A DNA stretch of 17,381 bases from an uncultured Collinsella sp. (GCA_958447915.1 CAUDCB010000026.1:1-17381), one strand, 5' to 3'. Counted from the first letter of the stretch, positions 1 through 7,128 are shown. A program made the numbers and translations. The notes: generated from the sequence alone by a model not told the origin.

Positions 1-75
1 GTCCTCGCCCGCTCGCTACAAACGCTTCGCGTTTGCTTAACGCTCGCGCCCTGCACAGAGTTCGATTCTCCGCGG
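1..75. repeat. 75-bp direct repeat, copy 1
   Basis: This stretch recurs at 210-284 with a single difference (C at 56, T at 265). It may start before the window. Its last 17 bases (GAGTTCGATTCTCCGCG, 59-75 approximately) equal the T-arm of the tmRNA at 350-366, but in inverted orientation. It contains a small hairpin, AACGC-TTC-GCGTT. No credible protein is encoded. The 134 bases between the copies hold further short hairpins and nothing else recognisable. Confidence 0.85.
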
Positions 76-209
76 GTTTGGGATTCCGTTGATGCGGCGT
101 ATGGCAGGCTGAGATTCGATAACATCGCATCCGTTTTGAGTCGAAAGTTTGCGCGGAGAATCCGCGTATTTGCTTCGCAAATCCGCACCGGCTTCGGCCG
201 CCTGCCGGC

Positions 210-284
210 GTCCTCGCCCGCTCGCTACAAACGCTTCGCGTTTGCTTAACGCTCGCGCCCTGCATAGAGTTCGATTCTCCGCGG
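210..284. repeat. 75-bp direct repeat, copy 2
   Basis: Second copy of the 1-75 sequence, 74 of 75 bases identical. It ends about 10 bases before the A-rich tract that forms the ssrA terminator. Like copy 1 it ends with a tmRNA T-arm-like sequence in inverted orientation. It could be a remnant of events at the 3' end of ssrA, a common integration site, but no integrase is visible in the window. Confidence 0.85.
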
Positions 285-294
285 TACGGACTAG

Positions 295-332
295 AAATAA
301 AAAGGCAGGTAGAGACACTTCTCTACCTGCCT
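295..332 (-). terminator. Rho-independent terminator of ssrA
   Basis: A perfect 13-bp stem (AGGCAGGTAGAGA at 303-315, TCTCTACCTGCCT at 320-332) encloses a 4-nt loop. Read on the minus strand it is followed by a T-rich tract, TTTTTATTT (303-295). It lies 8 nt past the CCA end of the tmRNA, where its terminator is expected. Confidence 0.9.
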
Positions 333-340
333 GTAACTAT

Positions 341-704
341 TGGTGGAGGCGCGGAGAATCGAACTCCGGTCCACGAAAGCCCCCTGATTGGCATCTCCAA
401 GCTCAGTCGCTGGTTTTGTCTCGGACGCTTTGCGCGCAGCGACACGCTCGCGGCGTCCTAACCGGTTCGGTCTTAGCCTGCGCCATACCGATTACGTGCG
501 CAGGAGCATTCCCCTAAAATGACGTCGCGCCGGTGTCGGGGAAATCACCGGGTTGACGCGCCGCTATAAATTAGGCAGCGAGAGCCATAGGCTCAAAAGA
601 AGAGTTGTTGTCAATTCAATTTGACGGTACCCCTGTTTAACGAGGCGAGGAGACCTCGGCTTGCTTCCTCTCTCAGAGCTATCGTGTCGAAACCAGTCGC
701 CCCC
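341..704 (-). ncRNA. ssrA: transfer-messenger RNA (tmRNA, SsrA)
   Basis: This RNA rescues stalled ribosomes by acting first as an alanyl-tRNA and then as an mRNA for a degradation tag. Read on the minus strand it starts GGGGGCGACTGGTTTCGAC, with the conserved D-loop-like GGUUUCGAC, and ends with the T-arm CGGAG-UUCGAUU-CUCCG, CGCCUCC, and an encoded ACCA. The acceptor arms pair over 7 bp with a G3:U70 wobble, the alanine identity element. The tag reading frame ends DNNSSFEPMALAA-stop (612-571). An in-frame TGA at 618-616 means the resume codon is either ATT at 615 or GAC at 612. The 364-nt length is normal for one-piece tmRNA. The internal region is rich in pairing and should form the usual pseudoknots, which I did not fold in full. 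Confidence 0.97.
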
Positions 705-725
705 GAATGTCGGGAAAGTCTGGAT

Positions 726-751
726 GGCATTGGGCACGAGTACCCAATGCC
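726..751. other. 9-bp hairpin in the ssrA leader
   Basis: GGCATTGGG (726-734) and CCCAATGCC (743-751) form a perfect stem with an 8-nt loop. A smaller hairpin, GCGGG/CCCGC, lies at 773-788. Both sit between the proposed ssrA promoter and the mature 5' end at 704, so they would form part of the precursor removed by RNase P. Neither is followed by a T-run in either direction, so neither looks like a terminator. Confidence 0.5.
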
Positions 752-800
752 CGTCGACTTTTCAAGGAACATGCGGGACGAGCCCCGCTTGTGGAGTGTT

Positions 801-809
801 ATCTTACCA
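801..809 (-). promoter_or_regulatory. candidate extended -10 promoter of ssrA
   Basis: On the minus strand TGG-TAAGAT (809-801) fits an extended -10 element. No good -35 box is seen 17 bases upstream. It would give a 5' leader of roughly 90 nt before the mature tmRNA end. A weaker alternative nearer the gene is TTGAAA (765-760) with TACTCG 17 bases downstream. Assignment is tentative. Confidence 0.35.
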
Positions 810-899
810 CGTTCTGAAAGCGGACAGCTGTTCTATGCACGAGCTGTGAAGACCCCAATGTGCGCCGCACTTCGCACTTTTGCTACCGATCGCGTCACG

Positions 900-905
900 T
901 ATATT
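900..905 (+). promoter_or_regulatory. candidate -10 box of the 942 gene
   Basis: TATATT lies 36 bases before the ATG at 942, in the 237-base gap between the tmRNA and this gene. The -35 region at the right distance (CTTTTG, 877-882) is a poor match, so only the -10 element is supported. Confidence 0.3.
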
Positions 906-941
906 TTCGCCAAGCACAACTGCCCCGTCGAAAGGACCGTT

Positions 942-1376
942 ATGGATACCAAGCAGCAACTCGTCAATGCCCTCGCAGGCCTGGGCTCAACCATTACCGA
1001 AGCTATGGATGTCATCGAAGGCTTTGTCCCCTGCGGACATCCCGCCCTCACGGTATCGAACGCACTCGTCGCGCTGGACGCCAACGATGATGTGGCTCTC
1101 GCCCAGCAGCTTGAGACCGTCGAGGGCTTTATCGACCACGTGAGTGAGAACCGCGGCGTGGCCGCCTACCACGGCATCGAGGTCGAGCTCGCGGGTCCCA
1201 AAGCCGATCTGCTCGCAGCAATCCGCGAGGTAGGCGCCCTTATGCAGACCGCAGGCGTCAAGAACACCCAGGTCAACGAGTGGGTCTACCGCAGTCTGGC
1301 AGCACTCGACAGCTCCGACGAAAAGGCAGCCGAGCAGCTCGCAGAAAGTCCCGCCATTAAGGCCGAGCTTTTGTAA
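942..1376 (+). CDS. hypothetical protein, 144 residues
   Basis: I do not recognise the family. The frame stays open upstream to 621, but that part lies over the ssrA gene and its leader. The ATG at 942 is the likely start because GAAAGGACC precedes it at good spacing. The protein is small, acidic and apparently all-helical and soluble. It has no signal peptide or membrane segment and one cysteine (C31, in a VPCGHPAL stretch). Acidic patches such as DANDD (46-50) and DSSDEKAAEQ (123-132) alternate with Ala/Leu-rich helices. It is divergent from ssrA and convergent with the PIN toxin gene, so it is probably monocistronic. Codon use is like its neighbours. No function is proposed. Confidence 0.75.
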   Translation: MDTKQQLVNALAGLGSTITEAMDVIEGFVPCGHPALTVSNALVALDANDDVALAQQLETVEGFIDHVSENRGVAAYHGIEVELAGPKADLLAAIREVGALMQTAGVKNTQVNEWVYRSLAALDSSDEKAAEQLAESPAIKAELL

Positions 1377-1385
1377 ATAGCAGGC

Positions 1386-1422
1386 GCGGGCCCCTTGGCG
1401 CATCGTCGTCCAAGAGGCCCGC
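1386..1422. terminator. intergenic stem-loop between convergent genes
   Basis: GCGGGCC (1386-1392) pairs with GGCCCGC (1416-1422), and inside it CTTGG pairs with CCAAG. The result is a strong GC-rich hairpin 9 bases after the 942-1376 stop and 13 bases beyond the stop of the opposing PIN gene. There is no clear T-run on either side, so it may be a bidirectional, imperfect terminator. Confidence 0.5.
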
Positions 1423-1434
1423 AAACAGTTCGCG

Positions 1435-1950
1435 TCAACCGATAGCCGCGCCACCACGTTCGGCCAGCGCGAGAATCGGCATCATTTGGCGCGGGGTCTT
1501 TGCTGCAAGATCGGCATGTTCGAGCAGCTCGCGATCGTTAGTTACCAAGTAATCAACCTGGGCGCGTTTGCATGCGGCGAGTACCAAGTTGTCCTCGTAA
1601 TCGCAATGGAGCGCTAAGTATTTGTCGGCCAGCCAAAGGTCCGACGCTTCTGCACCCACAGCCGTGGCGTTTTCGGTCATGTTCCGAACAAACGCCAACG
1701 CCGCATCGCCAATTGCACGGGCAGATGCCTCGTCGAGCGCTCCCCCACTGGCGAGTACGCTACGCTTCAGCTCGTGTTGGACAACGTACAGCACGTCCTT
1801 GGCGATATGCACCGGAAAGAACAGCAATGCCCCCGCCTCCGCCGCCTGTCCAATAAACGCACGCGCGGCAAGCGACTCGGCATGGTCGACGCAAAACGAA
1901 TCAACCCATACGTTGGCATCCACCATTATTTTGAGGGAAGTCCCGCTCAC
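1435..1950 (-). CDS. PIN-domain toxin (VapC-like ribonuclease)
   Basis: Predicted RNA-cleaving toxin of a type II toxin-antitoxin pair, 171 residues. It has the PIN-fold acidic pattern: D11 in the first strand (KIMVDANVWVDSF), a central acidic helix start DYEDNLVLAA (D117, E119, D120), and VTNDRELL (D139) near the end. These are the residues expected to bind the catalytic metal. The GTG start at 1950 is chosen because it overlaps the antitoxin stop as GTGA (4 nt) and AAAAGGGG lies just upstream. A longer open frame would run into the antitoxin gene. It is larger than a typical VapC (about 130 residues), and the extra length lies in the helical middle (about 60-105). RNA target and toxicity are inferred from the family only. 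Confidence 0.85.
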   Translation of the reverse strand: MSGTSLKIMVDANVWVDSFCVDHAESLAARAFIGQAAEAGALLFFPVHIAKDVLYVVQHELKRSVLASGGALDEASARAIGDAALAFVRNMTENATAVGAEASDLWLADKYLALHCDYEDNLVLAACKRAQVDYLVTNDRELLEHADLAAKTPRQMMPILALAERGGAAIG

Positions 1951-2282
1951 AGGATCATCCCCTTTTGGCGATAGCGCTCGTCCATGGCTTCGGAATAGAT
2001 TGTGTCCCAATCGCGATCGTCAGATACGGGCGACGTAGCGATGCCCAGGTCCGCGTAAAGCTGATCCGCCGCCGCCCAGGATGCGGCAAACGGAGCATCT
2101 GGCATGACACCCCGCTGCCGTTCGTTAACAGCCCCAAGGATTTCCTCGCACGAGCTGCCGCCCTGTGCAACCTTTGCCACGACCTTCTTGATAAGTTCGG
2201 GCAGCGTTGCGCCCGAAAGCCGCAGCGCCTCCTCGGCGCGCTCTTTAACCGAGCGATCCACACGGACATTTACCTGCACCAT
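1947..2282 (-). CDS. RelB/DinJ-like ribbon-helix-helix antitoxin
   Basis: Predicted antitoxin and autorepressor of the PIN toxin that follows. The N-terminus MVQVNVRVDRSVKERAEEALRL has the beta-strand then helix pattern of ribbon-helix-helix DNA-binding proteins, followed by the RelB/DinJ-type LSGATLPELIKKVVAKV (22-38). The C-terminal part (about 60-111) is acidic and aromatic (DDRDWDTIYSEAMDERY), as expected for a disordered toxin-wrapping tail. The start is uncertain. ATG 2282 matches the domain start (111 residues) but lacks a good ribosome-binding site. GTG 2309 lies 3 bases behind AGGAGG and would add 9 residues. A GTG at 2339 is further out but would lie upstream of the predicted transcription start. 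The pair overlaps by 4 nt, implying translational coupling. Confidence 0.8.
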   Translation of the reverse strand: MVQVNVRVDRSVKERAEEALRLSGATLPELIKKVVAKVAQGGSSCEEILGAVNERQRGVMPDAPFAASWAAADQLYADLGIATSPVSDDRDWDTIYSEAMDERYRQKGMIL

Positions 2283-2340
2283 GCTGCCAGCAACGCTCGT
2301 ATCGATCACGCTCCTCCTGTCTGCTATCACTGCTAGCACT

Positions 2341-2369
2341 TCTATATAGAGCCTCTAGCACACAGTCAA
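2341..2369 (-). promoter_or_regulatory. promoter of the toxin-antitoxin operon
   Basis: On the minus strand TTGACT (2369-2364), a 17-bp spacer and TATAGA (2346-2341) make a good sigma-70 promoter. The -10 sits in the palindrome TCTATATAGA (2341-2350). A heptamer CTAGCAC occurs twice, at 2333-2339 and 2355-2361, 22 bp apart and flanking the -10. This arrangement would suit autoregulation by a ribbon-helix-helix antitoxin; that role is inference. Confidence 0.7.
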
Positions 2370-2384
2370 ACGCAAATAAACCCT

Positions 2385-2419
2385 GAATGTGACAAAGGGA
2401 CAGTCCCTTTGTCACATTC
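2385..2419. repeat. perfect 35-bp palindrome, probable terminator
   Basis: GAATGTGACAAAGGGAC (2385-2401) and its exact reverse complement (2403-2419) flank a single A. The element begins 5 bases past the ABC transporter stop. On that strand it is followed by a moderately T-rich stretch (GGGTTTATTTG), so it can terminate the ABC operon. It also lies about 15 bp upstream of the toxin-antitoxin -35 box. The perfect symmetry suggests a dispersed repeat family rather than a simple terminator, but only one copy is in this window. Confidence 0.85.
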
Positions 2420-2424
2420 CGTTC

Positions 2425-4182
2425 CTACAACTGCCAGACAGCCGCTTCCTTTTGCAGCGCAACCATGCGGGCGAATTCTCCACCTGCCGCCTTGAGCTGC
2501 GCCGGAGTGCCCTGCTCGGCAACCACACCATCCTTGAGTACAACGATCTTATCGGCATTTTCTACCGTGCGCATACGGTGGGCGATCACGATAACTGTCT
2601 TTCCTGCGAGCAGGCGGGAGAGCGCCTGCTGCACCACGGTCTCGTTCTCCACATCCAAACTCGCCGTCGCCTCGTCCAGCAACACAATCGGCGCATCTTT
2701 GAGCAGCGCGCGGGCGATGGAGATGCGCTGGCGCTCGCCGCCGGACAGCTTGGAGCCGTTCTCGCCGATCATGGTGTCATAGCCCTGCGGCATGCGGCTC
2801 ACAAACTCGTCGCAGTTGGCGGCACGCGCGGCAGCAAGCACTTCCTCATCGGTGGCATCGCGACGACCAAGACGGATGTTTCCCATCACCGTGTCGTCAA
2901 AGAGCAGCACGTCTTGGAACACAATGGCGTAGTCGCGCAGCAGCACCTCGGGGTCCACGCTCGCAACATCCACGCCACCCACGGTGACCGTGCCTTCGGT
3001 GGCGTCCCAAAAGCGCGCGGCCAGGCGGCTCACCGTAGACTTACCGGAACCCGAAGGACCGACCAGCGCCGTAACTTCGCCTTCCTTGGCGGTAAAGCTC
3101 ACATCGGTAAGAACTTTCTCGCCGGCGCGGCCGTCCTCGCCCGCACCATAGCCAAATGCCACGTGATCGAACACCACATCGTGGCCCACGGGCTCAAATT
3201 TCTCGCTGCCCCGCGCCACAGGCTCTTCCATGATGGAACGCATGCGCTTGGCAGACGACTCGGCGACAAACAGCTCCGACACGAGCATAAGGGCCTGATC
3301 AAACGGCGCGTAGATACGGCTCACCATAAGCAGGAAGGCAAACATCACCAAAAAGTCGACCTGCCCGGAGGCGACCATCGTGGCGCCCGTGACCAGCGTG
3401 GTGGCAATGCCCAGACGCAGAATGGAGAAGGCGGAGTTGACCAGAAGCCCGTTGACGAGCTCGGCCTTGGTGGTCTCGCGCTCCTCGACATCGATCACGG
3501 CGTTGAGCCCCTCAAGATAATGGGCCTCCTGGTTGGTGGCGCGAATTTCGCGCACGCAGTCGAGCGTCTCCTGGATCGCCTCGGTGACCTTGACCTTCTC
3601 GGCGCGCACGCGGTCGAACACCGGGGTCATGGGGCCGCGTGTTAGATACAGCACGGCAAAGGCCACGGGAATGCTCCAAAACGCCGCGATCGCCAGCTGC
3701 CAGCAAAAGAACAGCGACGCCACGAACACGATGGCACTTGCGATGATGGCGCCCCAGAGTTCTCCCAGCACATGGCTGTAGGCATGCTCCATAGTCTGAA
3801 CGTCACCCATGATGGTCTCGGTTAAATCGGCCAGATCACGACGACCAAAAAACGACAGCGGCAGTTTGCGCAAGCGCTCGGCGATCTCCATACGCTGCTT
3901 GCCGCACTCCTCGTAAAAGATGCAGTAGGTGTAGTAATACTGTTGCCAGTTAGAGGCAAAGAGCAACACGAAAAAGACCAGGAGGCCGCCCACGATCGGC
4001 AGGGCATCCGGCAGGTCAGCCCCGCTGGCGAGATGCTCGACAAAGCCGGCCATAACCAGGAATAAAAAGCCCATGCCGGCCATGGTAATAAGATTGGTGA
4101 GCGCGGTCCAGAAGACACCGCGTTTTACGCCGGCGATGCCTTTATCGGATAGGAAATACTTCTTTTGGAATGAGGCGAACAT
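2425..4182 (-). CDS. ABC half-transporter, permease-ATPase (YbtPQ/IrtAB-type partner 2)
   Basis: Type IV (exporter-fold) ABC half-transporter of 585 residues in the inner membrane, probably forming a heterodimer with the upstream gene product. The membrane domain covers about 20-310, with hydrophobic segments near 28-48, 62-78, 142-182 and 248-290. The ATPase domain has Walker A GPSGSGKST (375-383), Q-loop Q423, signature LSGGERQR (479-486), Walker B ending LLDE with catalytic E504, a canonical D-loop SLD (508-510) and H-loop H535. All catalytic residues are present. ATG 4182 directly follows the upstream TAA with no gap, and its ribosome-binding site AAAGGAGG lies inside the upstream gene, so the two are co-translated. 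Substrate is not readable from sequence. A siderophore or metal-chelate role is inferred from the partner and the AraC regulator. Confidence 0.9.
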   Translation of the reverse strand: MFASFQKKYFLSDKGIAGVKRGVFWTALTNLITMAGMGFLFLVMAGFVEHLASGADLPDALPIVGGLLVFFVLLFASNWQQYYYTYCIFYEECGKQRMEIAERLRKLPLSFFGRRDLADLTETIMGDVQTMEHAYSHVLGELWGAIIASAIVFVASLFFCWQLAIAAFWSIPVAFAVLYLTRGPMTPVFDRVRAEKVKVTEAIQETLDCVREIRATNQEAHYLEGLNAVIDVEERETTKAELVNGLLVNSAFSILRLGIATTLVTGATMVASGQVDFLVMFAFLLMVSRIYAPFDQALMLVSELFVAESSAKRMRSIMEEPVARGSEKFEPVGHDVVFDHVAFGYGAGEDGRAGEKVLTDVSFTAKEGEVTALVGPSGSGKSTVSRLAARFWDATEGTVTVGGVDVASVDPEVLLRDYAIVFQDVLLFDDTVMGNIRLGRRDATDEEVLAAARAANCDEFVSRMPQGYDTMIGENGSKLSGGERQRISIARALLKDAPIVLLDEATASLDVENETVVQQALSRLLAGKTVIVIAHRMRTVENADKIVVLKDGVVAEQGTPAQLKAAGGEFARMVALQKEAAVWQL

Positions 4183-6009
4183 TTAGGCCTCGCCTCCTTT
4201 CGCGACGGCGGCATCCGCGGTCGTAGCAGTGATTTTCCAGCTCGCGGCCTGTTCGTATTCGGCCCACATCTTGGCATATAGACCCTCTTGGGACAGCAGT
4301 TCGGCATGGGTGCCCGACTCCTGCACGCTGCCCTGGTTGAGCACCACGATTTGGTCTGCGCCCACTACAGTCGAGAGTCGGTGCGCAATCATAATGACCG
4401 TGCGACCCGTCGCCAGCTTGCTAAAGGCGCGCTGGATGAGCGCCTCGTTCTCGGGGTCGGCAAACGCCGTGGCCTCATCGAGCACCACGATAGGCGCGTC
4501 TTTAAGGATCGCGCGGGCGAGTGCCACGCGCTGGACCTCGCCGCCCGAAAGATATGCTCCGCCGGCGCCGAGCATGGTGTTGATGCCCTGTGGGAGCTTG
4601 GCCACAATGTCGTCGCACTGAGCTGCGGAGAGGGCCGCACGTACTTCGTCATCAGTGGCCGTAGGCTTGGAGGCGCGCACGTTATCGGCAAGTGTTTGCC
4701 GGAACAGCTGGTTGGTCTGGAACACGAAGGCGACCTGGTCCATAAGCTCGTGTGGATCCATATCGCGAACGTCCACACCGCCTACGAGCACTCGACCCGA
4801 GGAAACATCCCAAAAACGCGGGATCAGGCTTGCGCAGGTTGACTTACCGCCGCCCGAAGGACCCACCAGGGCGAGGGTGCTCCCCGCGGAAACGCTAAAA
4901 CTCACATGGTTGACGGCAGGCGCCTCGGCGCCTTCGTAGGTAAAGCTCACATCCTCAAATCGCACGTCGTTGCCGGCAGGGTGCTTGGGTTGGGTGGGCA
5001 CGGAGAGCTGCTTGGAATCCATGACGCTTCGGATGCGAGCCAACGAATCGGCACTCATCTGAGAGGCCTCGCCCACAAACATGAGCTTGGTCATGGCCGT
5101 CGGCACCACGGCCGAAAATATCGCGTAAAACGTGAAGTTGGCCATAAAATGCGCGAAGTCCGTCTCGCCCGGCGCCAACAGCAACGCCACGGGCAACAGG
5201 AATGCCACAAGACCATTGAGTGCGGTAAGGTTGAGCACCTGCGGACCTCGACAGAACGTGCCCGCATAGTTTTGTGCCATATCGGCGTATTCGGCAATCG
5301 CATCGTGGAAGGCCTTAAAGGAGTAGACCGTCTGCTGAAACACCTTGACCACGGGGATGCCGCGTACGTATTCGGTGCCGGTCTTGTTCATCTTGACCAG
5401 CGCTCCCATGTAGGCCTTCATAAACTCGGCGCCCTTGCCGCCCATCATGGCGGCCATGGCGCCAAACGAAATGGCCACCGAGATGAGACATGCCGCGCCC
5501 AAACGCCAATCGAGTGCGAAAAGCAGCACGAGCAGGCCGGCGACCATGGCGGTGGCGCCGGCGATATCGGGCAGCATGTGCGCAAGCAGGGTCTCGGTGG
5601 AGGCGGCACATCCGTCTACAATACGGCGCAGCTCACCGGTGGCGTGCATGTCAAAGTAGCCAAGCGGCAGCTTAAGCAGGTGTTCGCTCGCAGTCTTGCG
5701 GATATTGGACGCGCAGCGAAACGCAGACAGGTGCGTGCACATGAGCCCCACGAAATACACTACGATGCTTGCCAGGGCAAAACCCACGGCCCACCAGCCA
5801 TACATCGCGATATCGGTGGCTTCGCTCCAGTTAGGCGCCACAGCGATAAGGTCTCGCGCGACAAACCAGATGCACACATACGGGCCAAAGCTCAGCAGTT
5901 GCGAGAGCGCCGAGAGCGCCATGCCCAAATACGTTAGGAATTTACGGTCGCCGGCATATGCAAGTAGCTCGCCGATACCGCCGCCTTCCCTTTTTGATCC
6001 CTTTGCCAT
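4183..6009 (-). CDS. ABC half-transporter, permease-ATPase (YbtPQ/IrtAB-type partner 1)
   Basis: First gene of the ABC pair, 608 residues. The membrane domain covers about 20-320 (hydrophobic stretches near 26-50, 72-92, 148-190 and 262-305). It contains EYVRGIPVVKVF (213-224), typical of the type IV transporters related to YbtP and IrtA. The ATPase domain has Walker A GPSGGGKST (383-391), Q431, signature LSGGEVQR (487-494), catalytic E512 and H543. The D-loop reads AFADPENE instead of the usual SALD, a variant I associate with YbtPQ/IrtAB-like siderophore importers. That link is from memory and not searched. The start at 6009 has AAAGGAATCT just upstream. It is divergently transcribed from an AraC regulator 120 bp away, the same arrangement as YbtA next to ybtPQ. 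Drug or peptide export remains possible. Confidence 0.9.
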   Translation of the reverse strand: MAKGSKREGGGIGELLAYAGDRKFLTYLGMALSALSQLLSFGPYVCIWFVARDLIAVAPNWSEATDIAMYGWWAVGFALASIVVYFVGLMCTHLSAFRCASNIRKTASEHLLKLPLGYFDMHATGELRRIVDGCAASTETLLAHMLPDIAGATAMVAGLLVLLFALDWRLGAACLISVAISFGAMAAMMGGKGAEFMKAYMGALVKMNKTGTEYVRGIPVVKVFQQTVYSFKAFHDAIAEYADMAQNYAGTFCRGPQVLNLTALNGLVAFLLPVALLLAPGETDFAHFMANFTFYAIFSAVVPTAMTKLMFVGEASQMSADSLARIRSVMDSKQLSVPTQPKHPAGNDVRFEDVSFTYEGAEAPAVNHVSFSVSAGSTLALVGPSGGGKSTCASLIPRFWDVSSGRVLVGGVDVRDMDPHELMDQVAFVFQTNQLFRQTLADNVRASKPTATDDEVRAALSAAQCDDIVAKLPQGINTMLGAGGAYLSGGEVQRVALARAILKDAPIVVLDEATAFADPENEALIQRAFSKLATGRTVIMIAHRLSTVVGADQIVVLNQGSVQESGTHAELLSQEGLYAKMWAEYEQAASWKITATTADAAVAKGGEA

Positions 6010-6028
6010 GAGATTCCTTTCTAACGGC

Positions 6029-6057
6029 TTGAGAGTTAACCGTAATCAACTTATCAT
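6029..6057 (+). promoter_or_regulatory. promoter of the AraC-family regulator gene
   Basis: TTGAGA (6029-6034), a 17-bp spacer and TATCAT (6052-6057) form a good sigma-70 promoter pointing to the AraC gene. An interrupted palindrome ATCAA-7-TTGAT (6045-6061) covers the -10 and could be an operator. Confidence 0.6.
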
Positions 6058-6081
6058 TGATATGTTAGCCAAGGCACACAA
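6053..6081 (-). promoter_or_regulatory. candidate promoter of the ABC transporter operon
   Basis: On the minus strand TTGTGT (6081-6076), 17 bp and AATGAT (6058-6053) form a moderate promoter. Its -10 overlaps that of the divergent AraC promoter, so one protein bound here could control both directions. Imperfect boxes fit a promoter that needs an activator. Confidence 0.4.
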
Positions 6082-6129
6082 TCGAGCCAGACGTGGATGT
6101 TTCTGCAAAGGAAGGGGACGCTTTCGAAA

Positions 6130-7128
6130 ATGCATCGGGCCGCGACCAACATAACCGAGCTCTACGCACCGCAGTTTGAGCAGTTTGGCCTGGAGCTTTC
6201 CGGCAAGGGCGCCGTCTTTACCGGCGAGGTGGCAAACGATCGGGCGCACGGACGCGCATGGATCATGCCCCTCTCCCCCACCTGCATCGTCATAGAGCAT
6301 TTCATTACCCCGACGCACGATATGTACCTGGCGGAATACACACCCGAGCCGTACGCCTGCGTGAGCGAGGTCAGCGCGCCCACGCTCATATGCATGCCCA
6401 AGGCTGGCATAACGCCTGCGAACCTTAAGCCACTGCGCGGGCCGTGGCCGAACAGCGCGGTGTGCAGCTTTATCCAAGATAGCTGCGGCGAGGAGCTAAG
6501 TCCGCTGTTTGCAGGGCAGCTTTATCACTCGCGCTCGGTGCTCTTTTTGCCTGGATTTTTTGACGAACTGGAGCACCGCTATCCCACCGAGTTCGCGGGA
6601 ATCTTCGAGGCGTTTGCCGAGCCATGGCACGAGGAGGCGACGTCTGCCATCTGCCACACGCTGCGTCGGATTAACGAGGAACGCGCCCGTACCGTAGGCG
6701 GACACGTCTATATGCAAGGCATCGTGGAGACCATGGTCGCGGAGCTCGCCTGTTCGCGCGCGGCCCACAAGCAGGCGCGGCAGGCGGCAGACACACGCGT
6801 CAGCATAACCATTGCCGAAGAAGCAACGGCAATGATTGAGCGCGCGCTCGACAAAGGCAGACGTGTGGGTATCAACGAGGTGGCCGAGAGGCTCTACACA
6901 AGCCGCTCCAAACTATGCGCCACCTTTAAGGCCCAAACTGGCGAGTCCCTGGGCGCCTACATTCGCAGACGCCGTATAGAGCGAGCACAGGACCTTTTGG
7001 CCGATAGCGCGCTCACGATAGCGCAGGTGGCAGAGCGTTTAGGCTACCCTCAGCAGGCCGCCTTCGCCCAAGCCTTCAAGCAACACACCGGCACCACCCC
7101 CACCGCCTGGCGCTCCCAACATATATAA
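6130..7128 (+). CDS. AraC-family transcriptional regulator
   Basis: Predicted DNA-binding regulator of the divergent ABC transporter pair, 332 residues. The C-terminal 100 residues hold the two AraC helix-turn-helix motifs: one at about 247-272 (INEVAERLYTSRSKLCATFKAQTG) and one at about 295-320 (LTIAQVAERLGYPQQAAFAQAFKQHTG), followed by the usual PTAWR. The first 220 residues form an effector domain without recognisable motifs. This size and layout match YbtA/PchR-type regulators that sense an iron-chelate, though the ligand is a guess. The ATG at 6130 has AAGGAAGGGG about 12 bases upstream. An in-frame ATG at 6097 would add 11 residues but has no ribosome-binding site. Confidence 0.88.
   Translation: MHRAATNITELYAPQFEQFGLELSGKGAVFTGEVANDRAHGRAWIMPLSPTCIVIEHFITPTHDMYLAEYTPEPYACVSEVSAPTLICMPKAGITPANLKPLRGPWPNSAVCSFIQDSCGEELSPLFAGQLYHSRSVLFLPGFFDELEHRYPTEFAGIFEAFAEPWHEEATSAICHTLRRINEERARTVGGHVYMQGIVETMVAELACSRAAHKQARQAADTRVSITIAEEATAMIERALDKGRRVGINEVAERLYTSRSKLCATFKAQTGESLGAYIRRRRIERAQDLLADSALTIAQVAERLGYPQQAAFAQAFKQHTGTTPTAWRSQHI

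Noticed and set aside
59..75. Possible tRNA or tRNA fragment because of the GTTCGATTC T-loop sequence
   Set aside because: Only the T-arm is present. There is no D-arm, anticodon arm or acceptor pairing on either side.
37..318. 93-residue minus-strand frame in the left repeat region
   Set aside because: It spans both 75-bp repeats and the ssrA terminator and has an Arg-rich product without motifs, so it is not a credible gene.
621..941. Upstream extension of the 942-1376 frame
   Set aside because: It overlaps the tmRNA gene and its leader, and has no ribosome-binding site at 621. The ATG at 942 does.
2389..3645. 418-residue open frame on the plus strand
   Set aside because: It is exactly antisense to the ABC ATPase gene. 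Its His/Arg/Gly-rich product is typical of an antisense frame in high-GC DNA, and no family motif is seen.
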